Source: Cardinalis cardinalis
Taxonomy: Eukaryota > Chordata > Aves > Passeriformes > Cardinalidae
NCBI GenBank assembly: GCA_014549065.1
Contig: JACDOX010000034.1
Span: 2,993,356 to 3,057,355 of the forward strand
Direction of reading: 5' to 3'
Length of the DNA: 64,000 nt
Each line of letters opens with the position of its first letter. Position 1 is the stretch's first letter. Below the pieces are notes generated by a model. It made no database searches and was not told the origin of the DNA. It saw only the letters and a program-made list of their open reading frames with translations. The position numbers were made by a program, and so were the translations under genes. Below are positions 51,901 through 63,898 of this stretch, piece after piece.

Positions 51901-54037
51901 TCACAAACACTTGTAGCTCACCACACTCATATATTCTCTTTTTTGACAAATTAATATTCTCAATTGCTCACACCTAGTTAACATGCAGTGCCTACTGGAG
52001 CACTAACCCTTTCAGGGCAAAAAAAATCACGAGCTGCCAGAACTAACAATGCACTTATGAGTTTATAATTTAAATTATGAAAGGCTTAAATAAAAAAAAA
52101 AAAGAAATTCAATTATTTACTAATTGTTTCATCCAGAAAAATAATTACAGCAATTTATTGAAGGTTCTTTAAAGTACAGATTGCTTTCAAAAAGTCTTCC
52201 AGTTGACTCAGAGTAACTTGAAAGAAATTCACTGCAGTCTTTGCATGACAATGAGGGAAGGAGGCACTACAGCAAGGTAAAAATGGACTATTCTGAATTT
52301 CTTTAGTAGCTCTTCTGAAGTGATCCGTGACTGAGCTAGAAGAGTGTGAGGTTTTTGTGTCTAACTAAAGTATGATTTTCTTGAGCACTATTCAAGCTGT
52401 GCATCAATGAAACCTGTGGCTAATCAACAAAATGGTGCCAGGTACTAGAATCTTGTAGTGAATCTTGTAGTATTGACAGCATCCTATCAGGTAGTCAATT
52501 GAGACACATACAAAAATGGATGAAACTGGAGAATCAACACACCTTCTTCCCCCAAAATCCACACAGAAGAATGCTTTTGCCTTACCAGTACTGAAAATAA
52601 CTTTGGATCTAGAAAGGCCTTTCTTTTTCACAGTTCATTTTCCCTTTCCCCTGTTCCTTTCTCTAGAGGTCTACGCTGTTAGTCATGGCCATAATGAATT
52701 GGTAGTTTTGATTTATTTTTGAAATTCTTAGATAATTCTTTTTTAACAGAGTACTGAGCATTCTGGATTTCAGGGTAGGATTTAGATTAAAGTTCAGACA
52801 TCCAGAAATATGTGACACAATGCCAGACTATTTTAGAAAAGCCATCAAAGCAACTGAGGATTTTCCAGTTCTGCCACATATGAGTGCTGCCCACTAATTA
52901 TAATGCAAAGACCTCATTAGCACCTTTAACCTCTGAGCCAGGCATTTAAGCTGTCATTAAAATCAAGGGAGATCAGTCAAGTCAGCCAATGGAGTNTAGA
53001 GAGCTATTTACCTGTCCAAATGTAGGTATTTGCTTTTAGAGGAGACAAATGGCTCTCCAGAGTCCATATCTGCACCAGCCAGATCCCCATTGGCTGCCAG
53101 AAAAGGTTAAATTTCCAGCTCGTAGAGACACCTACATTTAAGTGCCTTAATCTTTAGATATACTGTCTGAATCTGGTAATCTGCAGTGTGTCTGACATTT
53201 ATTTACACAATGCTGACATAAATCACTCTAAAAATCACTTTCCCCTTGAGTGTACACCATTTTTTTCTTAGCAAAAGCTAAGGAGGTAGTAGCAGTGGAA
53301 AGTCCCAGGCAGAGAATGGCTATTGTGCTCAGAAGTAAACTTAGAGAAGAGTCCCAGCTCCAAGCAGCTATCACTTACATAAACCTGAGATGTAATTAGA
53401 TCTTTAAATATGAAAAACCAGGGAAGGAACAAAAGCAAACAAAAAAAAACGGGGGGGAGGGGAACAAATCTTAAATATTTGTTCACACTTGCAAGATTGT
53501 ATTAATTCTCCACACTTGCATTTATGTGAACAGTCTACTCTCTTANTACTCTTAAGAGCTGGGAAGATGTACATTTGTAGAAATACCCTGCTTTGCATCT
53601 GTTCTTCCTCTGGAATTCTTCTTCCACAGGTGAATAAATTTTGTCTTTACTTGCTCATTTCTTATTTTCATCCTTTCTCCCTTCCAGTTGTAGAGCATTC
53701 AGTCACATTTTTTGATTCCTTTTTAATCTAATCCTTACTGTCTGTCCCTTGGTCTCTTTTTTCCCCTTCTACCCACAAGACTCACTTTGATTCTCCAAAA
53801 AGCAGAAGCACATCAGTTTGAATTCCAACTTTGCTTATCAATTTAACTTTCTCTTTCAGATTTATGGTACATCTAATTCATTTTTTTTAAAGAGAACTAG
53901 ATATTTTCATGGTGCTATCTGCAGAAAGACAATACAGTTTTTTTTTCCCCTAGGCTGTCACCTTTTATTTTCAACTCCACATNGTAGCACCTCTTTTCTG
54001 TTGGGTTGCAGTGTAATTGTTCTTCACTGGTACAGTG

Positions 54038-54420
54038 AAAAGTTGTCGCAGACATCTTTCATGAGAAATCCTTTCTTANAATTTCTGAGAGCTGTAGTTT
54101 CAGCGACAAATGTAAACCATGATAGTCTGCTGCTGTGGAATGCAAACAAGTACATTTGTGATTGGCCCATGTTGTATGTTTGTAGTTAGTGGCCAATCAA
54201 AGACTGAGCTCTCTAAAACAGAGCTCTGTTGTTTTGTCTTCTTTTCTATTCTATTCTTAGCTTAGCAGCCTCTTGGAGAAACCTTCTCCNCTTTCCTTTC
54301 TCTTTTTAATATAATGTAATATATACATATTATAAGATAATAAATCTAGCCTTCTGATAAAGTCAAAGCTCTCGTCTCTCTCTCATCCTGGAAACCCTCC
54401 TGAACACTACCACAAAAAGT
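54038..54420. repeat. Target-site duplication AAAAGT flanking the solo LTR
   Basis: The 6-mer AAAAGT ends at 54043 immediately before the LTR and recurs exactly at 54415-54420 immediately after it. A 6-bp duplication is characteristic of class II (ERVK-like) retroviral integration. Confidence 0.88.
54044..54414 (+). mobile_element. Solo LTR, ERVK-like endogenous retrovirus
   Basis: The 371-bp element starts TGTCGCAGACATC and ends ACTACCACA, giving the TG...CA ends of a retroviral LTR. Inside are a CCAAT motif in 'ggccaatcaaagactgagc' and the 'tctattcttagcttagcagcc' segment. A 'aagataataaatctagccttctgata' poly(A)-signal stretch follows near the R/U5 boundary, then a T/C-rich U5 with 'ctcatcctggaaaccctcctgaacac'. 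This layout matches a songbird LTR family I recall as frequent. Both flanks carry the same 6-bp host duplication and no internal viral sequence lies between, so it is a solo LTR left by recombination between the two LTRs of a former provirus. It codes for nothing. Confidence 0.88.
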
Positions 54421-55089
54421 GAAAGTATAATCATCCTGCTGACATTTCTCTTTTGACTTCTTATTAAGTATTAATGTGAAATGTTGGTAATATGANACAA
54501 CATGTCTATGATATTTAAGAATGCTTAAATATGTGACAACAAAAAGAAAAATTGCAGCCTTTTAAAAATCTGAAGAACTCTGTAAAGGATATTATTTCTC
54601 CAATGCCTGAAAAAGCACATTGTATTACACATCTGCAGAAATAACATTCTAAAATATGCTATTTGACTTACCCTGAAACACCAGAACATTTTCCTAGGTA
54701 TTACACAAGTACATGGTGAGATTTATGTGTTTGTTTTTCAAAGAGCTCAATAAACCTGATTGTACATGACTGGATTGCAAAAAGCCTAGGAAATTGTGGC
54801 TCCCTGCATTCAGTTTTTTGCTCAGCTGCATGTAACACAGGGACAAATGACTGTATCTCTGTGCCCTTCTCTAGGTGAAGAAATAGAGGTGGAGGGGAAT
54901 GATGTTACAGTAGGCATCAAGCTAGACAAGTCTATNTTGTCTTAGGAAACTTGGATGCAGTGTCTCCATCCCAATGTGTACAAAGTCAAGCAAAGACAGT
55001 AGCAGCTCTGCCCTTGTGAGCAGGGGTCTCTTGGCAAAACTCAAACACAGAAAACAAAGTATAAAAGATTTGGAAGCAGGAAGAGTTGA
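54421..55089. other. Intergenic, no gene recognised
   Basis: AT-rich non-coding sequence between the solo LTR and the next CR1. I see nothing specific in it. Confidence 0.6.
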
Positions 55090-55883
55090 CCCAAAAGGGA
55101 TATAGAGGCGCTGGTCAAGAGTGCATAGTCAGGGAAGCCCAAGCCCACCTGGAACTGAAACTGTAAGGGACAATGAAACTGTGAAGATCAATGAGAAAAG
55201 TTTCTACAGGTACCTCAGTAGCAAAGGGAAGATGAGGGAAAATGTGAGCCTGATGCTGAAAGGAGCAGAAGGCCTGATGCCTCAGCACATGGAAAATGCC
55301 AAGACACCCAATGCCTTGCTTGCTTTGCCCTTTATTGGTAATATTTGCCTTCAGGAATCCCAGACCTCTGAAATCAGTGGGGAAGTCTGAAGCAAGAAAT
55401 TAGGTTGAGGAAGATTTAAACCAAATCTGACATATGTGAGTTATTGGGATCTGGTGGGATACACCCAAAAGTGCTGTGGGAGCTGGCCAATGTGAGGCTG
55501 CTCTCAATTACCTTTGAAAGATTGTACTATCACAGGAGAGTTTTTGGAGTGGGCAGAAAGCAAATACCACTCTGACATTCAAGAAAGACAAGAAAGACAG
55601 TCCTGGGAACGGCAGACTGGCCAGCCTCTCCTCAGTCCTGGAACATTCCTGAAAACTGTTTCCAGACTTACGAAAGACAGGAAGGTTGTTGGGAGTAGTC
55701 ATCATGGAGACGCAGGATAGGTTGGGCCCTAGGAACACCATCATCTCCTACAATGAAATTAGTAACTTAGTACAAGAGGGGAAAAAAGTGGGCATTGCTT
55801 TGACATTAGCAAGGCTTTTGCTCTTTACCATAACATCCTCACAGACCAACTGAGTCTGTGGTATATATGGAGCAGATTGTTTT
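55090..55883 (+). mobile_element. CR1 LINE internal fragment (ORF2 remnant)
   Basis: The order of recognisable CR1 ORF2 text is kept: 'ttctacaggtacctcagtagcaaagggaag', 'aatgccttgcttgctttgccctttattgg', 'gatctggtgggatacacccaaaagtgctg', 'ctggccagcctctcctcagtcctgg', and 'gcttttgctctttaccataacatcctcacagac'. These are parts of the reverse-transcriptase-encoding region. Frames are broken by indels and stops, and both the 5' and the 3' ends of the element are absent. It is an old copy with no coding ability. Confidence 0.85.
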
Positions 55884-55920
55884 TGGCATTTAGGGAAAAG
55901 AATTGGCATTTAGGGAAAGG
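55883..55920. repeat. 20-bp tandem duplication at the CR1 3' breakpoint
   Basis: TTGGCATTTAGGGAAAAGAA (55883-55902) is followed at once by TTGGCATTTAGGGAAAGG (55903-55920). It sits where recognisable CR1 sequence stops. Confidence 0.93.
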
Positions 55921-57500
55921 TTTATGTAGTTCTTACTGGATGTGTTCCCACTTCCTTCACAGGCTAGTAAAAGATCTAAGACTTTTCTCTCTCACCTGAT
56001 GAAAAGCAAGGGGTTGACACTNGGGTTGTATGTGTCAACACCTGCCAAATTATCTCAAAAAAGGTTTCTGGTCCCAAATCAGATGGCTTTATTAGCATTA
56101 ACTTTGCAGACATGAGGATCTGGAGTAGTTTGGATTTGCCAGCTGTTTTGAAAACTGACTCATTTGAGAAAATGATTAGTTAGACTTTTCAGAGCCTAAA
56201 TGTACGCTGTCATCATTTTAGCCTGGGCCATGGATTGGGCTTCTGCTTCTGCTTAGTTCTTTTTACTCTCTTANCGTATTTTAAAGCATATGGCTGAAGT
56301 TATTTTGTGTCTTGGTAACTGTGTCATCCAAGAAACTCTGACACTTAAAATGTTAGTCAGATGGTAGTTTTCTATTTGACAAGCTAGGATATGACATTGT
56401 GAAGCTCTTGGTTTCTCAGATGCTGCTAAGTATATGCAAAATATTGTCGCTTGATGGGAATTTCAATTTGCCTTCACTATGCATTACATCAGAAAATATA
56501 AACAGATGGGTCACCTTGTGATAACTAGGAATAAAATAAATGGTGGTGTTATCCTAGTTTTATAGCTCTATAACTGAGGGCAGAAACTGGCTGTTTAGGG
56601 CATTTGCTGTCCAATTGCACTCCAGTTCCTGACTCTATGAGGTACTGTGTGGATTAAGAGCTACTGAAACTCACTTCTAATACATTATGTTTTATATCCA
56701 TCCCCCACTTGCTCCCTCTGCAGCATCCCCAGGTTCTCTGTGTTCCCTGAATTCCCATGACACTATCTAGATTATCTCATGCCCAATATCTCTCTTGCTT
56801 GCCCTACTCCCAAATCATTCCCTAGCTACTGTGTTCCCTGTATGTTTTCTGTTTTCAAGGCAAGAAAAAAACAGGTCCTGTAGCTAGGTTGGAATTACAA
56901 GTGCACTGACTGGCCATCTGGTACTCATGTCAAGTCATATCAACTCTCGAAATAGAGAAGCACTCAATTTTACTTTCCTTTTCATTATTTTAACCAATTG
57001 TTGATTATCACAAGACTTGTTGGCTCTGGGCTCTCATGTGGTGCCTTTCCCAGTTTAACAGTAGTTGAAGTTAACCAACAGGTTTAGAGGTTACAAGTGG
57101 AGTGGGATAAGATATTGTATTCTTATATGGAATGGATCCCATAAATATAGTTTTTGTCAGGAGAGAGGATAAGCAAAGCATAGCAAAGCAAAGAAGAATA
57201 CTAGAAATCATTCTTTTCCAAGCAGAGGAGTCTGTTTCATTTTTTCAATTTCAAAGAAGAGGAGTCTGTTTTCTGTTTCATTTTTGACTTTGTCTGGTGT
57301 TATGGAAGAAAATTTACCATTGGTAGGATTCATGTCTTACATGCTTAAAATTAATTGTCTATGTCATTCCATAATAGGTGAAAAGGTGGATTTTGAAAGA
57401 AGATTAATTTTATTCAATCACAGGTCNAATGAATCTTAATCAATATTCACCTCTCATAGACTAGAATTAACTAACTAGAATCCCATCAAGTAAGACTAAA
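55921..57500. other. Intergenic, no gene recognised
   Basis: Non-coding. Near 57178-57290 there is local reuse of short words: 'gcaaagcatagcaaagcaaag', and 'gaggagtctgttt' twice with a C/T-rich neighbour. No repeat family is named. Confidence 0.6.
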
Positions 57501-57738
57501 AATAGTTCAATCTCTTTTAATTTAAACATAAGAAAAAACCCTTGTTTTACTCTGAGTGATCAAACAGTGGAACAGGCTTTCCAGAGAAGTATGGAGTCTC
57601 TATCCTTGGACACATTCAAAATGCAACTGGACACAGCCCTGACCACCCTACTCTAAGTGACCTTAGTTTAAACAGGGTGATTAGAATGGGGCATCTGCAG
57701 AGACACCTCTCAATTTCCACCATTCTGTGATTCTCTGA
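57501..57738 (+). mobile_element. CR1 LINE 3' fragment
   Basis: CR1 3'-end text is recognisable: 'ttcaatctcttttaatttaaacataagaa', 'cagtggaacaggctttccagagaagtatggagtctc', 'ggacacattcaaaatgcaactggacacagccctg', and the closing CCACCATTCTGTGATTCTCTGA. It is more diverged than the copy at 10741 and 5'-truncated. Confidence 0.9.
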
Positions 57739-58159
57739 GGCTGATTTGTTGTGCTACAAAATACATGCCTAAGAAAATAGATTATATGGACAGATGTGCC
57801 TGCACCTTGCAATGCTTCTTTCGAATTCATTATTTATTCTCCTGACAGTCTTACTTCTTAGGCACTGAAAGATCTATATGATTTGTATGCTGAACTAATG
57901 TCATGCAAAGTTGTTTGTCTTGAAAAGATGATGTTTACTGAAGATTTCCTGAGTGTTTTCACAACTATCAGGAGTGGAGCACATGCCATCCTTACAGGAC
58001 ATGTTTAACCAACACTTTACATCTGAAGCACTCATTGTTTTCTTTCCCTTAGCTTATCCGAGTCCTCCTGTACAGGGGTTCAGGGAGGAGGGTGATGACC
58101 AGCAGTAAGTGAACACTGGGAGCGCTTGCAAGGACTTGATCTGCATGGGTTAATTTGAC
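57739..58159. other. Intergenic, no gene recognised
   Basis: About 420 bases between two CR1 fragments. Nothing recognised. Confidence 0.6.
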
Positions 58160-58650
58160 TCAGGCTGCATCCAAGGGTGCTGAGAGAGCTAATAAAGTCC
58201 TNGCAAGTCTGCTCTTTATCATCCCTAAAAATCATACCTGTAGGAGAAGGGTCTCCAATGACCAGAGGAAAGTGTACATTGCACTCCTATTCAGAATGGC
58301 CAACATATCACCCTCAGGAACTGCAGGTTGTTCTGCCTTGCTTCAGTCCGTGGGAAAATCAAAGCAAGACCTCCTGGAAGGCATTGCTGGGCACATGGAG
58401 GACAAGAAGATACTGGGAACAGTGAGCATTGATTTGCCAAGGACAACCAGTCTGACTGTGAGGATGGCAAGACACTGGAACAGGTCTTGAATGAGCCGTG
58501 GATGCTTCATCCCTGGAAGTGTCCAAGACCAGTTTGGATGGAGCCCTGAGCAGCCTGGTCTAGTGGAAGGTGCCCTTGCCCATGGCAGTGGGGATTGGAA
58601 CTAAATGGTCTTGGAGGTCCTTTCCAACCCAAACCATTCTAGGATTACTG
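58160..58650 (+). mobile_element. CR1 LINE with large internal deletion (RT part joined to 3' end)
   Basis: The left part (to about 58443) follows CR1 ORF2: 'catccaagggtgctgagagagct', 'gaggaaagtgtacattgcactcctattcag', 'tcctggaaggcattgctgggcacatggaggacaagaag', 'attgatttgccaagg'. From about 58474 it is suddenly the CR1 3' end: 'actggaacaggtcttgaatg', 'ggatggagccctgagcagcctggtctagtggaagg', 'ggtcctttccaacccaaaccattctagg'. The region of roughly a kilobase that normally lies between is gone, so this copy was internally deleted. It has no coding capacity. Confidence 0.88.
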
Positions 58651-58886
58651 CAATAAAATGGTTCTGTGATCTGACAAGATGACAGGAAAGCCTGCTCTGT
58701 CAGTGATAATAAAACTGAGGTTCTGATGATTTTTTTGGACAAATGGCAACTGAAATAAGGAGGCAGCTGTGGAAGAGCTTGTTGTCTATTAGGAAACACT
58801 TGTTGGAGCCTATCTATCTTTCATTATGGAATCTAAATCTTCACATACCCATGAGCTGAGGCAGTCTGGAAAAGAGGCACTGTAGG

Positions 58887-58981
58887 ATTTTTTTTGTTTT
58901 CATGGGTTTGTTTTGTTTTGACTGTTTGTTGGTTTTTTGTTTGTTGTTGTTTTTTTTTTCCTTTGGTTGCTTTTTTTTTAA
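58887..58981. repeat. T/G-rich low-complexity tract
   Basis: About 95 bases of T runs interrupted by G, such as 'gtttgttttgttttgactgtttgttgg' and 'tgtttgttgttgtttttttttt'. It is similar in kind to the tract at 48457. Confidence 0.88.
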
Positions 58982-60640
58982 TAATAGAAAGTGTTTGGGT
59001 TCTTTTGTGCTTAATTCTAAGTATGCTGGTATAGTTTCAATATCTTTTTTTTGGTAGTAGAAAGCATTGAAGCCTGAGTTGGTGATCAGTCAGTGCTAGG
59101 AACAACAGCTGAGGAGCAAATTGCCACTGTCTATGGCCAGTAGATCTGATGCTCTTCATAACTCCTCCTGACACACCCACAGAGACTGGGCTTTCATCGC
59201 TCCAGCTGAAAGGATTGGAAGCAGAAACAAAACTTTCCTACTCATCCTCTCTTTTTCCACCTCATATAAACTAACATATCTAACCTAAACCCAGATAAAT
59301 NCCTTATCTTCATTTTCCATTCCTCGAGTCTTATGATTGAGATGTACACATACTCTAAACACTTTCCATTCCTTCAGGGAAATGGGCATAATGGGATCAC
59401 TTCTTCTTTTTCATAAGCAGATTGGATTGACTTGTGTGCAAAGTAGCTTGAAGCCTTTCTCTAGTTCTCAAATGAAAGCACTGAATCAAGCTCCTGATCT
59501 TTGCTCATCACATTAAGCCTGTGTGTTCATCAAAACTGGACCAACCAATTTGTCCTTAATTCAATTATATTTTTCCCCTAGATCTTTCTACAGGATCCAT
59601 TACTCCATTTTCACTTTAATATTATTTTCAGTGGGACTTAATACGAAAGAAATTATTCTAAAATTTAAACCTCTGCAGAAGAATTCTTTCTTCTTTCCAA
59701 TTGCAACTCTTCCATTGGCAATGGATTAATTCGTTCCCACTTCAAAAACTCTTCAATTATTCAGGTATTCCTTTTATATCTTCACATATGTTCAATGCCA
59801 TGAAAGTAAAAACCCAAACAATTGGACCAGTGGAAGAGAACAGCTGAAGAATTGACAGGTGAAATAGAGAACAGAGGGATTATCTGAAATGCAAAATGAA
59901 TAAAGGCTCAGAGACCCACCCTGAAGTCACAGTAAAATTTTCTCTTCTCTACTCCCATGGCTTACTAATATAGTACTGCTATTACTAACAATAGGTCAGA
60001 GGGTGTGTACTGATTTGGCAAGGTTTGTTTAAATTTTTTTGGCCAGCCTGGGGCTTTGTTTTCATTTAATCAAAACTGCAATTTTTCTAACAATCAGCAA
60101 AGCTTTTTTTGCTTTGATTTCAGGAAAGATCAGAAGCCTTGGGGGACATTTCTGTATATACTTGCTCATTTGCATTTCTTTGTTTCTTTTGTCAGTTTTG
60201 CAGCAAAAATGGCCTTGGCAAAATGCTTGCATCTTTCCTTGCATGGAGTCAACTTTGTACTTTCACACTGCAGAAATGAAAATAATTTGTGTAGGAGAGT
60301 GGAATAGAAGCAGGGACGAAAGCCAGCATATTTCTAATGAATGAAGACTCATCACAACTACACATTTTGTGAAATAAGAAACAGTCTCTTCTAGCATTTC
60401 CTTGATTCTACAGGCCAAATTGTGCCACCAAAATAGAGGACTCACCAGCGTGAAGGAACTGGATTTCCTAGAGGAAAGCACTGTGACATTTGTAGAACAT
60501 GACTACTGTACTCTGTGTTGCAACTGATACGTGCAAATCTTCCCACTTTCCATCCAGCATTTATCTACTTCTTGCTGCCTGACCTTACCACCTTCCAGCA
60601 GCACAGATAGCAGGACTCACTGTGGCTGTTTTCCCCTGGT

Positions 60641-60686
60641 GTCTAGCACAGTAGCTCTTGTTTGTCTAGTACAGTAGCTGTTGTTA
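60641..60686. repeat. 23-bp imperfect tandem duplication
   Basis: GTCTAGCACAGTAGCTCTTG (60641 onward) and GTCTAGTACAGTAGCTGTTG (60664 onward) are adjacent copies with a 23-base period and two or three differences. Confidence 0.92.
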
Positions 60687-63100
60687 AAAATTCCTAGCTA
60701 CCACTAAAAATTGAAAGAGTAATGCATTATTTATAAAAGGTTGGAATCTTGAATAGTAGTAGTGTTTCATTTTGCCCAGCCACTGAACTAAACACTTTAT
60801 GCCCTGACAGGTTACAATGTGGAGATTCAGGCATTCAAGTGTGAGAAAAAAATAAAATCTCTGAATATTTGTTGAGCCAATACATAAACAACAAGTCTAA
60901 ATCTGGTGGGATTTTTTTTACTGCTGCTGAGATATAGAGATATGTTTTTCATAGGAAAAATTCATCACATGAATTCTTCTTCCCTCCTGGATAGCAGTGT
61001 TATGAACGTGCCAGGCAGGTCTGCTAAAGAACTAATTACTATTTCCTTATGCTGATCAGTATTACCAGGGCAGAGAGGTCAGCATGTGACAGCTAGGAGA
61101 TGGCCTGTGATACCTAGAAAGTGGGCATTGCAGGACCGATGCTTCTCTGAGGGTGCAGTGCAGCCCTACGGCTCTGCTCAGAGCCATGCCTCTAGCTTTG
61201 TGTATCTCATTCTAGGTTGGATTTTCTCCTGTCTTTTATGGGTCATGTTATTATTTCACACATTCACTGGTATCAAGGNCAGACTTCCAGAAGAAATGTT
61301 TTTTTAATAGCAAGCCAGCCTTTGGCTTTGCATTCTCTTTTACTCCCATCTAAAAAGAAATTTGACTTTTCCAGTTCTCAGCTTTTCTGGTGAGTTCCTA
61401 AAAGCCTGCTTTCTTCTAGCTGACATAGGTGTTTCTGAAAGGATCCAGCTCTTCAGCTAGAATAAGTNTGTAGCTTATTAGAAGAGCCTGAGATGACTCT
61501 CCTTTTATTGTCCTTTTCCATTTCCACGCACTTGTCCTGTAGAGAAGCTGAAGGGACTGTGAAAATTACCCTGTCATCTCCAGTTGCCAAATTCAGGCAG
61601 AAACTTGCAGAAGTGAAACTCTAAACCAATGAACATTTATTGGGTTTTGAAACAGAAAGCTCCTTGCTGGCCTGGAGCAAACAGACTAAAAAGTAACCAA
61701 AGAACCTTCCAGGCTTCTAGCTCACAAATTTTCTTGGGTGAGCTGGAGCTAAAACCACGGGTCAAACAATAGATATGTGTCTAATTCAAGGGTAGAGCCT
61801 GGTGGTTTACATCACAACTTAAACTTTTAAGTCACCTAGGAACAGTTATCATTTATATGGTGGTGGTAGATAAACCTTTTCTTCTTTCTCTTCTGTTCTT
61901 CTCTTGACACTGAGAAGTTTCTCATATAGACATCTGGCAACTAAAGCTGTATTTTAAAGCTACACTGAACCAAGATGATAGGAGGCAGATGGTTTCCATG
62001 GCAACTTCAAAGCAAATTTTAGAGCAATTTCTCCCCACTCTGGTACATTGCAGTATAACACTCATCACCTGCTGGTTTGAAAACTCTATTTGTGGCCACT
62101 TGAACTGGCTAGGTGTGATAAAAATAAAGGTGACCCAAACATCCCACAATCTCATGCAGAGAAGTATGCCNGACATAACCCCAAAGCTCAGCTCATCTCC
62201 AGGTTTCTGGTGCTTCCTGATGAATCAGATGCCAGACTAAAGGAATGACAAACCCCTTTGCCACGTCCTCAGTCTTGTCTGCCATGGAAGAAGTTTCTGA
62301 CCAGGATTTTGTGTTTGTTCATCCAGTTTCTGAATGTCAAAAGGAATTTAAAGGCAGCATAAGATTCATCCCCTTCTGTCCATATGTCATGGTCAAGACA
62401 TTAAAGTAAGCTTATCTAACAGCATTACAGGAAAGATGTCAAGTCCAGAGACATGATCAAACCTTTACCTGCACCTTTACAGGTAAAATGAAAGCATCAT
62501 CTGGACTTTTAAGAGCTTTAATGAAGCCTGGGATTCAAAAGTGCCTGTACATTCTGGAGAAAAAATATGCTGTGTCTTTTTTTGTTTGTTTGTAGGAAAA
62601 ATTTGGAAGCATAACCACTATATGAGTTTAAATTGGCATGCTTGCAGGCATATTAGCAAACTCAACTTCTCAGACATGGATTAGTACAATAGTATAAAAT
62701 TCTGCTTGTCATGATTCTTGATAAGGTCAATAAATTCTGTATAAATAGAAGGCACAAGCCACTGTGGTGGTTTGACAGGAAACAGGATTTCTGGGATCCT
62801 GTGGTCAAGCCAATGGATGTTCAGATTTTAATATTGGCAACTTATTCGGCCANTGGGACACTGGATCCACCTCTGAGAACACAGGGTTAAAGCAGGGCTC
62901 TCGCCCTGGGAAGCTCTCTTGGGTTCTGGTGGGGAAAGAGTTNGGATCTCTCCCCTGTCCAGCTGCTGCTGCTGGGCAGGGGAGGGGAAGCCATGCGGCT
63001 GGGTGAGGTAGGCCGGGGCTTTGGACAGAGATGGGAGGTGAAGAGGCCCCGGCATGGAAGGGTGGGAGCAGCACCAGGAGGCATCGGGCAGCCCCCCCCA

Positions 63101-63118
63101 GGAGAGAGAGAGAGAGTA
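63101..63118. repeat. GA microsatellite within LTR
   Basis: A GGAGAGAGAGAGAGAG run. A second GA-rich run lies at 63363-63380 in the same LTR. Confidence 0.85.
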
Positions 63119-63892
63119 CAGCCTGTGCTTGTGACTGTGTTACCTTGAAACTTGATAACATGTGCCAGCAGCACGGCTGAGAAGAGGGGGAGAAAATGCA
63201 GAGAGAAAGTGTCCGGCCGCTTGTGGGAGTCTCTCTGGGCAGGCAGAGCCCGAGTTTTAACCCTTTTGTGGACAATGAAAATTCTGCAGAACATTGACCT
63301 TTCCTGCAATGAAGCAGAAGATGAAGAGGGAATTGAGTAAGTGANATGAAGGTCTGTGCCAGAGGGAGAGAGAGAGAGATGTTGGAGGAATGGAGAAGNT
63401 GGAGTGGCATTTTTGCTGAACTCTTTTGTGTAGCCATGGACAGAGCCGTGTTCCTTGTGACACAGAGACTGCATCCAGAGGGGGCAGTGGGTCACAGCCA
63501 AGAGAATTCAGTGTTGAGACCCCTTGGCCCCAGGGGGTGAAAAATATGGGGGGGACAGGCGTCCCAAAGGTGAGACTGTGCTCTTTTTGGAATGGGACGA
63601 GGCATCCTTAAAAGACGACCCTGGAAGCAGCCCTGGTCCATGTTCNGTGGTGAGAGCACTGAACATGAAAGGAAAAGGTCACCATGGCACAAAGAAGGAC
63701 TCCTTCTCTTGATGGACTGAGGATTGGGTATTCTGAAGGGTGGTGCAGGAGCAAGAGTTGGTATTTTTGGAGGATATATTGTATTGGAAATTTCGTGGGG
63801 GGGAGGAGGAAAATGCTTCTGTGCAGTTTTCATTTTCCTTGTGTGTTTTTCTTTCTTCTCTTGTAGTTTAGTTGTTCTCTTGTCATGTAGTT

Positions 63893-63898
63893 AATAAA
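63893..63898 (+). other. LTR poly(A) signal
   Basis: AATAAA in 'gtagttaataaagttttctttatttt', about 100 bases before the LTR end. This is the usual distance for the R-region signal of a retroviral LTR. Confidence 0.65.

Larger units (their letters stand above)
47899..54043. other. Intergenic, no gene recognised
   Basis: This is non-coding sequence with a TTTG-rich tract (48457-48576) and a 35-bp-period duplication (48914-48978). The open frame at 50090-50386 (98 codons) matches no family I know. A stretch near 52880-52990 resembles a conserved non-coding element in composition, which is only an impression. Confidence 0.55.
58651..62762. other. Intergenic, no gene recognised
   Basis: Non-coding sequence with a T/G-rich tract (58887-58981) and a 23-bp duplication (60641-60686). 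Overlapping open frames at 60039-60344 are hydrophobic by T-richness and match nothing I know. Confidence 0.6.

Noticed and set aside
53818..54189. 123-codon + strand frame
   Set aside because: It runs across the left boundary of the solo LTR and contains Ns, so it cannot be one gene.
62805..63501. Overlapping minus-strand open frames of 210 and 204 codons
   Set aside because: They lie antisense inside the LTR, have Pro/Ser/Leu-rich low-complexity content and several Ns, and match no family. GC-rich LTR sequence with few A/T-rich stop codons produces such frames by chance.
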